64,000 bases of DNA from JBNAGF01 sp049801055 (lineage in GTDB: Bacteria > Pseudomonadota > Alphaproteobacteria > Rhodobacterales > Rhodobacteraceae). The DNA is taken from positions 1-64,000 of the forward strand of contig NZ_JBNAGF010000012.1 in the NCBI RefSeq assembly GCF_049801055.1. Reading direction: 5' to 3'. Made by a program: the position numbers and the translations under genes. This document shows positions 37,091 to 45,072 of the stretch, one piece after another. Under the pieces are notes generated by a model. The model was not told the DNA's origin. It saw only the letters and a program-made list of their open reading frames with translations, and searched no databases. How positions within the stretch are numbered: position 1 is the first letter of the stretch; every line of letters starts with the position of its first letter.

Positions 37091-37465
37091 AGTTTTGCGC
37101 AGTCTAAAGTAACTTCACCGCTAACCGGCATTGAACAGACGATACGCAGCCTTGGAAATTCGACGAACGTGCTCTCATTCCGCATTTGATTACGGCAATC
37201 AAGAACAGTTCTGTAGGAGCACGGAATAGCCTCTGATGTCCAAATGTAGGAGCTTGCTCTCCACTTCTGCTCAGCCCCTCAGGAGACCAGACAATCAGGC
37301 ACCTTGGGCGGTCAGCGGACCTTCGCTGCGTTTTCTGCCAACGGCGGCAAAGCGCAGATAGCGGTCTTTGCAAAACATTGGATTCACCCAGAACCGGCCG
37401 TTCGAGGTAGTATGGTTGAATTGCACCCTCAGTAGGACCGACCCAACGCCAAATAGTCTGACAAT
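37091..37465. other. Intergenic junction between napA and the porin module
   Basis: These 375 bases contain no gene I can support. The 89-residue reading frame on the minus strand resembles nothing I know. Two partial copies of TGCGCARAAYTATGGG lie at the napA start (near 37070-37105). GCGGACCTTCGCTGCG at 37315-37330 is related to repeats found at other module borders. I take the region as the scar of a rearrangement that removed the front of the nap operon. Confidence 0.5.
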
Positions 37466-38659
37466 CTAGAAAACAACTCGCGCCCTTAGGCCCAGTAATG
37501 TGATGCTGCTTTGACCAGGGTTCAAAAGCGGATTGTCGATGAATTGGATCGAAGGGGTGATCTGGAGGCCCTGGGAAATCGAAAAGCGATAGAAGGCCTC
37601 CAGGGTGCGCTGACTACCGGGAATGCCATTTGCTTCCGCCCAGTTAAGGCCAATCCCCGCCAGATCAGTGCTTCGTCCGTAGTAGCCTAGGCCCACTGAC
37701 ACCGAGCTTTCGTAGAGAGCCGCAGTACCTTTGGATTTCCCCGCCCTGACAAAAGGCATCCACTCATTGTCGATAAACCAGGCGGCGGAAAACGTCGCCC
37801 CATAGTCTTCGGCACGACTGCCGTCATCGGCGGCATCTGCGTGCCAAAAAGTCAGGTGAATGTTGTCAAAGTAGAGCCGGTCAAACCCGCTTGTGTAGCC
37901 AAACTCGAGACTTTTGAAGAGGTTGCCATGGCTGAAAACATCAAAGTTCGGCGATGTTGGATCAGCATTCGCATCGGCCACACTCGCAACGGCATAAAAA
38001 TTCTGGCCTAGCTTAGCGCCACCGGCGATTCCCAGGCCTTGATTTGGAGCATTGATCGTGGGGTTGGTGTTGAAGGCCAAATTCTGAAAACCGGTGTAGG
38101 GGCTAACCAGACCATAGACATCCAGAAAGTCTGTGACGTCGATTTGCCCCACCTGAAATGTCCACGAACCACTATGTGCCCGTTGGGTCCAAAACAGGTT
38201 CGTCAGCATGGTGCCGTTGTCATTGAAGGCGGTGCCGGTGATCGACAGAGCCCCGCCGTCCAGCCCGAAGAACTGCGGAGCAACGGCTCCATAGGCATGC
38301 CGATTTTCAATCTTGAAGGTCAGCGATCCAAGTTCTGTTGCCTGCCAACTTCCATAAAGCCTGGCGATACCGCCTCCGGCCTGGCCTTCTCCAAGATTTG
38401 AATTCGACCATTGCCCAAGCGAAAAATAGTCCAGGTTGAACCTGAAGCCGTTTTCGGCAAGGCCGTCCTTCCATGCGAACCATCTGGGCGCGACATTGCG
38501 TGGGAAGTCGCTGCGCATTTGCGGATCAGTCAATCCATCGCCGGGCGCCAGATCCGCTTCGACTGAGGATGGGCCAGACAATCCTTGTTGCGCATACGCG
38601 CAAACAGGACCAAGGGAAAACGCAGCCGCCGCTGCGAAAGGAACCAGCTTTCCGAACAT
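37466..38659 (-). CDS. OprB-like carbohydrate porin
   Basis: This 397-residue outer-membrane protein has a signal peptide (about 1-23, ending in CAYAQ) and then alternating beta-strand sequence ending in the terminal phenylalanine LRARVVF. Features of the carbohydrate-selective OprB family are present, such as VGQIDVTDFLDVYG and FNTNPTINAPNQG. It likely admits a sugar or similar solute. The next gene upstream (DUF3299) ends nine bases away in the same direction, with a shared control region implied. Confidence 0.75.
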   Translation of the reverse strand: MFGKLVPFAAAAAFSLGPVCAYAQQGLSGPSSVEADLAPGDGLTDPQMRSDFPRNVAPRWFAWKDGLAENGFRFNLDYFSLGQWSNSNLGEGQAGGGIARLYGSWQATELGSLTFKIENRHAYGAVAPQFFGLDGGALSITGTAFNDNGTMLTNLFWTQRAHSGSWTFQVGQIDVTDFLDVYGLVSPYTGFQNLAFNTNPTINAPNQGLGIAGGAKLGQNFYAVASVADANADPTSPNFDVFSHGNLFKSLEFGYTSGFDRLYFDNIHLTFWHADAADDGSRAEDYGATFSAAWFIDNEWMPFVRAGKSKGTAALYESSVSVGLGYYGRSTDLAGIGLNWAEANGIPGSQRTLEAFYRFSISQGLQITPSIQFIDNPLLNPGQSSITLLGLRARVVF

Positions 38660-38668
38660 CAGGCCAAC

Positions 38669-39406
38669 CTACTCGGTCGCAACCGGGTTGGCGCCCAGCT
38701 TAGCCCGCAACTCTTCAACCCAGCTCAACTTGCCTGTTGGCTGGGAGGGGGAGTAGGGTTGGATATGGTCAACCTCCATAGCAAACGTCGCGCGCATGGG
38801 AACCGGGCCGTCCACGACTATGATCTGCTGTTCGGAAGGAGCAATTGACAGGGTCCCGCTCAATTGCATTGGTTCGTAGATTGTAGATGGTTTCCACTTC
38901 TTGGGCAGACGCACATGCACCATCTGGTTAGGGGGTGGAGGAGGCATGTGACTGCACATTCCTCGTTCGGGAACGAGGTAAGCTGTTGGAAAGCCGTCCG
39001 TGTCTTGTGGAGCAGGAATTGCAAACCCTGTCAGAGTTACCTGCTTGCCATCGAATTCTTGATTGCCAGCCCAGGCAGCTTTTTCCCTGCGTTCTGCCAC
39101 AACCCAGCGCTGAGAAATGTACCAGTCGATGTCGGTGAGGACAGGCAAAAGTGAACTCTCCAGCTCGTTAACGCGTACGTCCAGCTTCGATTTTTCGTCG
39201 TTGGGCAACTCGACATCGTTTAGGCGTTCGCGCAGTCGAACAAGGGTCACTAGGTCGCCAATTTGCCCGTTCGTGAGAGACTTGTACGGGTCTTCGAAAT
39301 TCTGCGCTTCCTGGTCGATCAGGTGAACCCATTCGACCTTAGCTGGTTCACCAAACGCCATTGTCCCCATCCACATGGTTGCCAGCGCATAGATCAGCTT
39401 TTTCAT
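38669..39406 (-). CDS. DUF3299 periplasmic protein
   Basis: This 245-residue protein has a signal peptide (MKKLIYALATMWMGTMAFG) and the DUF3299 signature YLVPERGMCSHMPPPPPNQ, with the typical downstream GTLSIAP block. The function of the family is unknown; members are often found near transport or metal-related genes. A coiled region of about 60 residues (45-105) precedes the domain. It lies between the amidohydrolase and the porin on the same strand. Confidence 0.78.
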   Translation of the reverse strand: MKKLIYALATMWMGTMAFGEPAKVEWVHLIDQEAQNFEDPYKSLTNGQIGDLVTLVRLRERLNDVELPNDEKSKLDVRVNELESSLLPVLTDIDWYISQRWVVAERREKAAWAGNQEFDGKQVTLTGFAIPAPQDTDGFPTAYLVPERGMCSHMPPPPPNQMVHVRLPKKWKPSTIYEPMQLSGTLSIAPSEQQIIVVDGPVPMRATFAMEVDHIQPYSPSQPTGKLSWVEELRAKLGANPVATE

Positions 39407-39470
39407 GACCCATTCCCTTGATTGAAAAGGCGCACCCGCAATTTCTGCGGATGCACTTTCTTGAGCGCTC

Positions 39471-40850
39471 TTAGTTCAGCGTGTTCTTATAGATCACGCC
39501 ATCTTTCATAATGATCCGGATCGTCTCCGGGCTATCGGGGCGCGGGTCGGCTCCGAACCACTGATCACCGGTTCCGACAACCGAAAAGTCCTCGAGAGGA
39601 TTGCCGTCGATCAGCAGGATATCGGCATAGGCACCTTCCTCGATCACACCGAGTTTGGCGTCAGGATAAGGGTTCGTGAAATCACCGCTAAGCGCTGCAA
39701 TTTCGCCACCTACCGATGTCAGAGTAACCATCGACGCATAAGGACCGAAGAAATGGTTGTTCAGATGCTTCTCGTAGGCGATCTGAATGTTGCAGGCTTC
39801 GACAGAACCCACGCAATCGGTTTGGAAACCACGCGGTGCCGGGCATTCCTTCATACTGGGAATGTAGGCTTCAAAGGTCGCCGAAGCTGATTTGGCCTTC
39901 CTCAGACTGTTGGGATTGTTTTTCACGGACGGAACATCCAGCAGGCCTGGATCGAACGCCGTGATGTTGGTTGTGATGTACGCGCCCTTTTCTTTCATCA
40001 AAGCGGATATTTCACAATCGAAGTGAAATCCGTGTTCGATGGATTTCACCCCGGCATTCAAGGCATTGATGATCGCTTCCTTACGATAGGAATGTGCCAT
40101 GACATAGGTGCCATATTCGTTGGCAACCTGAACAGCGGCCTCGATCTCTTCCTTGGAGCCAGCGAGCAACTGCCAAGGGTCGAAGGCCGAAATCACCCCG
40201 CCAGACTGCATGAACTTCAGCTGCGTTGCTCCCATGCGCAGGTTGTTGCGGCCATACAAGTAGATGTCATCTACCCCGCTGGTCTGTTGCGCCATGTTCA
40301 GATTGCCGAAGTTGGTAACGCCACCCGGCGGAGAAGTGAAGGATGCAAAATCGGCATGGCCGCCGCGTGTCCCGAGGAATGCGCCCGAAGGATAAAACCG
40401 AGGACCGACGATCTGCCCTGCATCAATCGCACGCCGGAGCCCGCCATTGGCGCCGCCGGCGTCACGCACGGTTGTGAAGCCCTGCATCAGATACATCTCG
40501 GCCATCCGGGTGCCGTGGATTGCGAAATCCTCCCAGGTTGAGTTTGTTTCCATCGCGGAAATCGATGGCCCCATGAGCATCAAGTGAGCGTGGTTCTCAA
40601 TGAAACCTGGCGTTAGTGTACGACCGTCTCCGTCAATCACAGTCGCGCCCGGAGCATCAATGGCCTCGGTCGAGACGGTCTTGATCATGTTGCCCTCGAC
40701 GAGCACCGAGGCGTTCTCGATCCGTGCTTCGTTAACTCCATCAAATATATGCACATTTGTGAACAGGATCTGACTCACATCTTCATCTTGGCCAAGCGCT
40801 GTTGTCGCCATTAAGGCAACAGCAGCAGTTGAAAGGATCTTTTTCAGCAT
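39471..40850 (-). CDS. secreted amidohydrolase (imidazolonepropionase-like)
   Basis: This 459-residue protein has a signal peptide (about 1-22, TTALGQ) and an amidohydrolase-superfamily body. Metal-ligand candidates are His in ENHAHL near residue 89, a lysine in TQLKFMQSGG, and His in MAHSY and SIEHGFH. The C-terminal GVIEEGAYADILLIDGNPLED is typical. The usual GTD aspartate motif is not in its common place; QTDCVGS may supply it. ATG 40850 follows GGAGAGAG. It is divergent from an AraC-type regulator. The likely role is periplasmic hydrolysis of a small amide or cyclic compound. Confidence 0.82.
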   Translation of the reverse strand: MLKKILSTAAVALMATTALGQDEDVSQILFTNVHIFDGVNEARIENASVLVEGNMIKTVSTEAIDAPGATVIDGDGRTLTPGFIENHAHLMLMGPSISAMETNSTWEDFAIHGTRMAEMYLMQGFTTVRDAGGANGGLRRAIDAGQIVGPRFYPSGAFLGTRGGHADFASFTSPPGGVTNFGNLNMAQQTSGVDDIYLYGRNNLRMGATQLKFMQSGGVISAFDPWQLLAGSKEEIEAAVQVANEYGTYVMAHSYRKEAIINALNAGVKSIEHGFHFDCEISALMKEKGAYITTNITAFDPGLLDVPSVKNNPNSLRKAKSASATFEAYIPSMKECPAPRGFQTDCVGSVEACNIQIAYEKHLNNHFFGPYASMVTLTSVGGEIAALSGDFTNPYPDAKLGVIEEGAYADILLIDGNPLEDFSVVGTGDQWFGADPRPDSPETIRIIMKDGVIYKNTLN

Positions 40851-40987
40851 CTCTCTCTCCAAACAGGGTCCATTCAGAACAGCGTACCACGTCGTCCTGG
40901 GGCGAAATTGTCCTAAGCTGACCTGTCAAAACAAGATAACTTAAAGAATGACAATTTACGGCTATCAAAACCGAATATGATGTCTTC

Positions 40988-42025
40988 ATGAGGCGTGAAA
41001 TGAAGCTAGCTGATTCGAATAGGTTGAACTCTGAGCCACTTGTCAGATTGATGACGGTTGAACCCTTCCTTTCCCACGTCAGATCGCGGGGTGTGGACAC
41101 AAGATCTGCATTTGCGAGCATGGGATTAAATGAGAAGGAGGTAGGCGATCCGGATCGCCTGGTGCATGCCGAGGTTGTCTATGGTCTGACCATCAACCTG
41201 GCCGCTGCGGCGAAGGACCCCTATCTCGGCGTTTCGGTGGGTGAGGAATACGACGTCATGACCTGGCCGCACTGGGCAGATGCGATCCGCAATTCGCAAG
41301 CTTTGGCCGGGTTTCTTATACAACTGATAGAATCCACAAAAAAACTCAGTTCCGCAGTGACCCACTCACTGGAGGTAACCGCTCAGTCGACGACATACCG
41401 AGCAGACCGTATATCAACCGGCGGCAACTCATGTGGTCAAGTGGACGGGTTTGGCTTGGCGACTTACCTGCGGCTCTTTGGCCAAATGAATTCCCTTGAT
41501 TGGTCACCAACGGAAATACGCTACGAAACGGCTACTCCAGAGGCTATACCCCCTAACTACAAAGGGATAGCTGTCTCGCGTGCTGAGCCGGGGACGGTTA
41601 AGCTCATTTTCCCCACAACCTGGCTGCACTCCCGTTTGAGTCCGGTCAGAATACCGCGCCCAGAACAGGCGCTGGAACTGGAAACACCCTCAATTGCCTT
41701 GGCCGTCAAAAATGTCGCGTCAGATATTTTCGCGATGGACAAAGGCGATATGAAGCCAACAGTCGCCTCGCGTTTGGGTCTCTCGACATGCGATCTGGAC
41801 GCGGCGCTGAAAAAGGTAGGAACGACATTCAACCAGGTCATGCTGGCGCATCGCCTGGAGACGGCCAAGTCGGCGCTATCCGGGACAGACAATGACATAG
41901 CTGAGATTGGTAGAAAATTGGGGTTCGCCAATGCCGCAAACTTCACCAGGTTCTTCAAATCCCGCGAGGGTGTCACGCCGCGCAAATACCGGAAATCGCT
42001 GACGTTGGGAAAAAATTCTGATTGA
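40988..42025 (+). CDS. AraC-family regulator with arabinose-binding-like N-terminus
   Basis: This regulator of about 345 residues resembles the OruR/VirS branch of the AraC family. The long N-terminal ligand domain is followed by an AraC helix-turn-helix (residues 255-340, ending NDIAEIGRKLGFANAANFTRFFKSREGVTPRKYR). It lies between the divergent amidohydrolase group and the DcaP-like porin and probably controls both. ATG 41000, preceded by GAGG, is an alternative start. The effector may be the amidohydrolase substrate. Confidence 0.82.
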   Translation: MRREMKLADSNRLNSEPLVRLMTVEPFLSHVRSRGVDTRSAFASMGLNEKEVGDPDRLVHAEVVYGLTINLAAAAKDPYLGVSVGEEYDVMTWPHWADAIRNSQALAGFLIQLIESTKKLSSAVTHSLEVTAQSTTYRADRISTGGNSCGQVDGFGLATYLRLFGQMNSLDWSPTEIRYETATPEAIPPNYKGIAVSRAEPGTVKLIFPTTWLHSRLSPVRIPRPEQALELETPSIALAVKNVASDIFAMDKGDMKPTVASRLGLSTCDLDAALKKVGTTFNQVMLAHRLETAKSALSGTDNDIAEIGRKLGFANAANFTRFFKSREGVTPRKYRKSLTLGKNSD

Positions 42026-42099
42026 TAGAAGTGGCGTTTCCTAAATGACACAAAAACCGCACACGCAATATGAGCCCCAACCGTGAGAGTAGAGTGACA

Positions 42100-43173
42100 A
42101 TGGAATATTTTTGTAAGTTTCTGTCGGCATCAGCCATTGGGATAATATCAATCGCTTCGCCACAGAACACTGCACAGGCGCAGGAGGAAAGATCCCCGCT
42201 GACGCTCGATCTGGGCAACGACGTATCGGTGACTTTCCACGGTTACGTGAAAGCCGATTTCATATGGGATGACGGTCATGATCTTGGCAAGACGACCAGT
42301 GGGATAAAGAATATCGGCTTACCCGCTGGTGGCCCGGTTGGCAGTTTTGACCGGCAGCAACTGAACGAAACACGGATCGGTTTTGACGTACGGGGGCCGA
42401 ACGACCTGTTCGCCCGATTTGAGGGTGACTTCTTTGGGAAAGATGACAGCCTGCGTTTGCGACATGCGTATATCGATTGGTATGGGGTCATAGTTGGCCA
42501 AAACTGGACCAACTTCATGTCGGTCGAGAACTTGGCTGACACCGTTGATTTTCAAGGGTCGCTCGCCTATCCGTTCTCACGAGTCCCGCAGGTACGGTAT
42601 ACCTATTCGGGTTGGGATAACATTTCTCTTTCCGGGTCGGTAGAAGAAGACAAGACCAACAAAAACGAGCTTACCTATACCATGGCTCTGCGGTATGGGC
42701 TCGAGAGCGGTATGGTCCGCATGGCCGGACTTTATCGCGACACAGTGGTTCCTGGGTCGAACGTTAACGGTTGGGGTGTGAACCTGTCCGCTGTTTTTGG
42801 TCTCTGGCAGGGCGGCAAGCTCAAGGCTAACTTCACGACCGGGAAAGGCATTGCCGACATTGTGAACGCAGGCTTGACTGGTAATGCTCTTATCATTGGG
42901 GGCGAGGCGGTCGGTGTCAATTCGGCCGCTTTGACCGTTTCGCAACAGGTCAATGATAAGCTCAAATTGGCCGTGACAGGAGATTGGCTGAACCTGGAAC
43001 AATCCAGCGGAACTGATACGGATAGTCTGTCATCTGTTCACCTGTCAGCCTTCTTTGAAGTCTACCGAAATACCACTCTAATGGCTGAATACTACTCAGG
43101 TCGGCGCACCCAAGGGAACGGAACCAAATTCAGTTCGGATCGCGTTCAACTGGCGATCAAATATGCCTTCTAG
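42100..43173 (+). CDS. DcaP-like outer-membrane porin
   Basis: This porin of about 357 residues has a signal peptide (MEYFCKFLSASAIGIISIA, cleaved near AQAQ), a DcaP-type N-terminal strand (VSVTFHGYVKADFIWDDGHD) and the terminal phenylalanine motif VQLAIKYAF. DcaP porins pass dicarboxylates or similar anions. I chose ATG 42100 because GAGAGTAGAG precedes it and the signal peptide then starts correctly; the frame begins at 42070. It is 74 bases after the AraC gene in the same direction. Confidence 0.78.
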   Translation: MEYFCKFLSASAIGIISIASPQNTAQAQEERSPLTLDLGNDVSVTFHGYVKADFIWDDGHDLGKTTSGIKNIGLPAGGPVGSFDRQQLNETRIGFDVRGPNDLFARFEGDFFGKDDSLRLRHAYIDWYGVIVGQNWTNFMSVENLADTVDFQGSLAYPFSRVPQVRYTYSGWDNISLSGSVEEDKTNKNELTYTMALRYGLESGMVRMAGLYRDTVVPGSNVNGWGVNLSAVFGLWQGGKLKANFTTGKGIADIVNAGLTGNALIIGGEAVGVNSAALTVSQQVNDKLKLAVTGDWLNLEQSSGTDTDSLSSVHLSAFFEVYRNTTLMAEYYSGRRTQGNGTKFSSDRVQLAIKYAF

Positions 43174-43396
43174 CCGGTTGCCTTCTTTGGCCGGTAAGGC
43201 TTGAAGAGCCCGGCATCGACCAGGGTTTCGCAAGCGGGCCAAGGTCCGCATTAGTTCGATTGGCAATAGCGGCAATGTCTGCAAAGGGCTGAGGACCGCC
43301 GCTAGGAAAACTTCGCTAAAAGGTCTGCTTTGAACGAAGTGAGGGTCCTAAGCGCAGGCACTTCCGTGTTTCTTTCTCGTGTATGACCGTCGTAGG
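43174..43396. other. Intergenic stretch before the Tn7-like element
   Basis: These 223 bases hold no gene I can support. AAGGTCCGCATT at 43241-43252 is the reverse complement of part of the repeat seen at 58.77 kb. The stretch ends at GTAGG, directly before a TGTCGG that may begin the transposon. Confidence 0.4.
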
Positions 43397-43463
43397 TGTC
43401 GGTTTTAAATTGAGGTCGATAGAAGAATTACACTGCCACTTTTTGGGGGAATTGAGCTTCTCG
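43397..43463 (+). repeat. Candidate right end of the Tn7-like transposon
   Basis: The sequence opens with TGTCGGTTTT, of the TGTNG type found at Tn7/Tn5053-class ends. It contains two AATTGAG elements (43408-43414 and 43450-43456) that could be part of TnsB sites. It lies outside the first gene of the element, between that gene's stop and the porin region. No matching CCGACA end with a GTAGG duplication was found in the window, so this is tentative. Confidence 0.28.
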
Positions 43464-44291
43464 TTATTCTTGCATTACCAGGTCTTCAAAGCGCGGGGCT
43501 CCTGTTTCTGGAAGCGTTGCGAAGCGGATCCCGTCCAACCCTATCTCATCTCGAAGCTTAGCTAGTTGATTTAACTCGTATCCAGATCCCTGCGGGACGA
43601 TTAATAGCGCTTCAGGTACTAGCTTCCGTAGCAACCACAGATAACCAAGTGTGTTGACTGTGAACTGTCGCTCTACTCTTTGCCGGTAGGCATTGATCTC
43701 AACGGCCACTTTGGGTTTGCCGTCAATTTCGACGACATAATCAGGATAGAGAGAGCCTAAGCTTCGCCCGTCCTTTAGCTGCATGTTCTCGGTCCCAAAC
43801 ACCTTGGGGCCGTGCTGCATGAGAAATTTGAAAACGGTTTGGTCGAATATTTGCGCTCGTTGTGGTGAAGACAGCTTTGAAAGATCTGCATTTGCGTGTT
43901 GGTCAACACGTTCTTGTCGGAGTCGGTCGAATTCAGCCTTTAGCTGGACCTGCCTCATCTGCCCCCCGAACACCTGCGGAGCGAGTTTTTCCGCTGTGAC
44001 TTGATCCAGTTCTTCTATTTTCATCAAAAAGAGTACCAACGTCATGCCCAACCACGCTGGTCTCTCTTTTTCTACATTTGGGTGTCTCTTTTTTAGCCAT
44101 TTATATGCTTCCAGCGGGTTTCTCAGAGTGTGAGGTCGTTTCCCTCTTAGCACGGCAACCCGGTTTAGAACTTCTGAAGGTGTGCGAAAGCCATATTTTA
44201 TTGGGTTGTCGACTGCTTCTTCCAGGGCTTCACCAAAATCCACCCAACTCTCTTTTTTTGCCACGTCTTCGAGGCCGTTGCTATTTAGCAT
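43464..44291 (-). CDS. Unknown protein divergent from tnsA, possible nuclease fold
   Basis: This 275-residue protein matches no family I recognise. A C-terminal segment, SLYPDYVVEIDGKPKVAVEIN near residues 182-202, has the Asp ... Glu-x-Asn spacing of a PD-(D/E)xK-like core with the lysine replaced by asparagine. The first half is helical and basic. It is transcribed away from tnsA with a 73-base shared gap, so it is probably part of the transposon. Codon use and AT content match tnsABC rather than the flanking chromosome. Roles in target choice, end protection or defence are all possible. Confidence 0.6.
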   Translation of the reverse strand: MLNSNGLEDVAKKESWVDFGEALEEAVDNPIKYGFRTPSEVLNRVAVLRGKRPHTLRNPLEAYKWLKKRHPNVEKERPAWLGMTLVLFLMKIEELDQVTAEKLAPQVFGGQMRQVQLKAEFDRLRQERVDQHANADLSKLSSPQRAQIFDQTVFKFLMQHGPKVFGTENMQLKDGRSLGSLYPDYVVEIDGKPKVAVEINAYRQRVERQFTVNTLGYLWLLRKLVPEALLIVPQGSGYELNQLAKLRDEIGLDGIRFATLPETGAPRFEDLVMQE

Positions 44292-44364
44292 CGGTTTTCA
44301 CCATTTTTGTAACACTGCAATATCTAATTGCATTTGGCAATGTCATCATTGTAGGGATAACCCT

Positions 44365-45072
44365 ATGAAGAATGACAGTAGAGCAGAAAACCCAGCACGC
44401 CAAGCTTGGCAAAAAGGGCAAAAGAAAAAGTCCCACTTCTTGTCGCCAAGGAAAGCGCAAGGAGTGATCCAGACTGAAAGCGGGCTTGAGGCAAGCTTTG
44501 CGTTTGGCTGTGACCTTCACCCAAAGGTCAAGGCCATCCGACCTCAACCTTGCACATTTGACCTCAAGTCGGGACGCTCGTACGCGACAAAAGCCGAGTT
44601 GATCAACAAATTCAAAGGAACGGGATACAGGCCAAAGCCCTATACGCCGGACTTTGAAGTTCACTGTTTTGGCGGTCGAAAGCTGTATGTTGAAGTTCGC
44701 CACTCCAGGCTTCTCCAGCGCAATGATCGTACTCTTTTGCTGCCTGGCATTTTCAAAGCCCTTGGCCTGGAGCTATTGATCATCACTGATCAGTTTCTCA
44801 CCAGAGACTTGGTGCACAACATCAGATCACTTCATCCCTACTTGAGAACATCGCTATCAGATGGGTTTTTGGACGCTCTATCCTCAGTGGGTGAACAATC
44901 GTTCAGACTGGAGTGGTTATTAGCCAGTCTTGGATGCAGGCAGGAAGATTTGCTCAGTTCAATCGTGTCAGGCTACGTCGCCGTTGACTTCAGGGCCGGG
45001 ATGCTCCGCCCCAAGTCTATTGGTCGAGTGTCGCGAGGCGACACGTCTTATCTGGAGGTATTCCCTCTATGA
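44365..45072 (+). CDS. tnsA: TnsA-like transposon endonuclease
   Basis: This 235-residue TnsA-family protein would cut the 5' ends of the transposon. The restriction-enzyme core is visible: E42 in ESGLEASFA, D96 in YTPDFEV and E110 in YVEVRHSR. The catalytic lysine expected two residues after the glutamate is Arg112. I chose ATG 44365 (MKNDSRAEN); the frame is open to 44182 but overlaps the divergent gene. Its stop overlaps the tnsB start (ATGA). If R112 cannot replace lysine, the element may move replicatively. Confidence 0.82.
   Translation: MKNDSRAENPARQAWQKGQKKKSHFLSPRKAQGVIQTESGLEASFAFGCDLHPKVKAIRPQPCTFDLKSGRSYATKAELINKFKGTGYRPKPYTPDFEVHCFGGRKLYVEVRHSRLLQRNDRTLLLPGIFKALGLELLIITDQFLTRDLVHNIRSLHPYLRTSLSDGFLDALSSVGEQSFRLEWLLASLGCRQEDLLSSIVSGYVAVDFRAGMLRPKSIGRVSRGDTSYLEVFPL

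Noticed and set aside
37104..37373. 89-codon frame next to napA
   Set aside because: It has no ribosome site, odd composition and overlap with the rearranged napA leader; it is more likely non-coding scar.
39471..40850. Amidohydrolase as a dead enzyme lacking its metal-site aspartate
   Set aside because: The usual GTD segment is missing, but TDCVG may replace it in this subfamily, so inactivity cannot be claimed.
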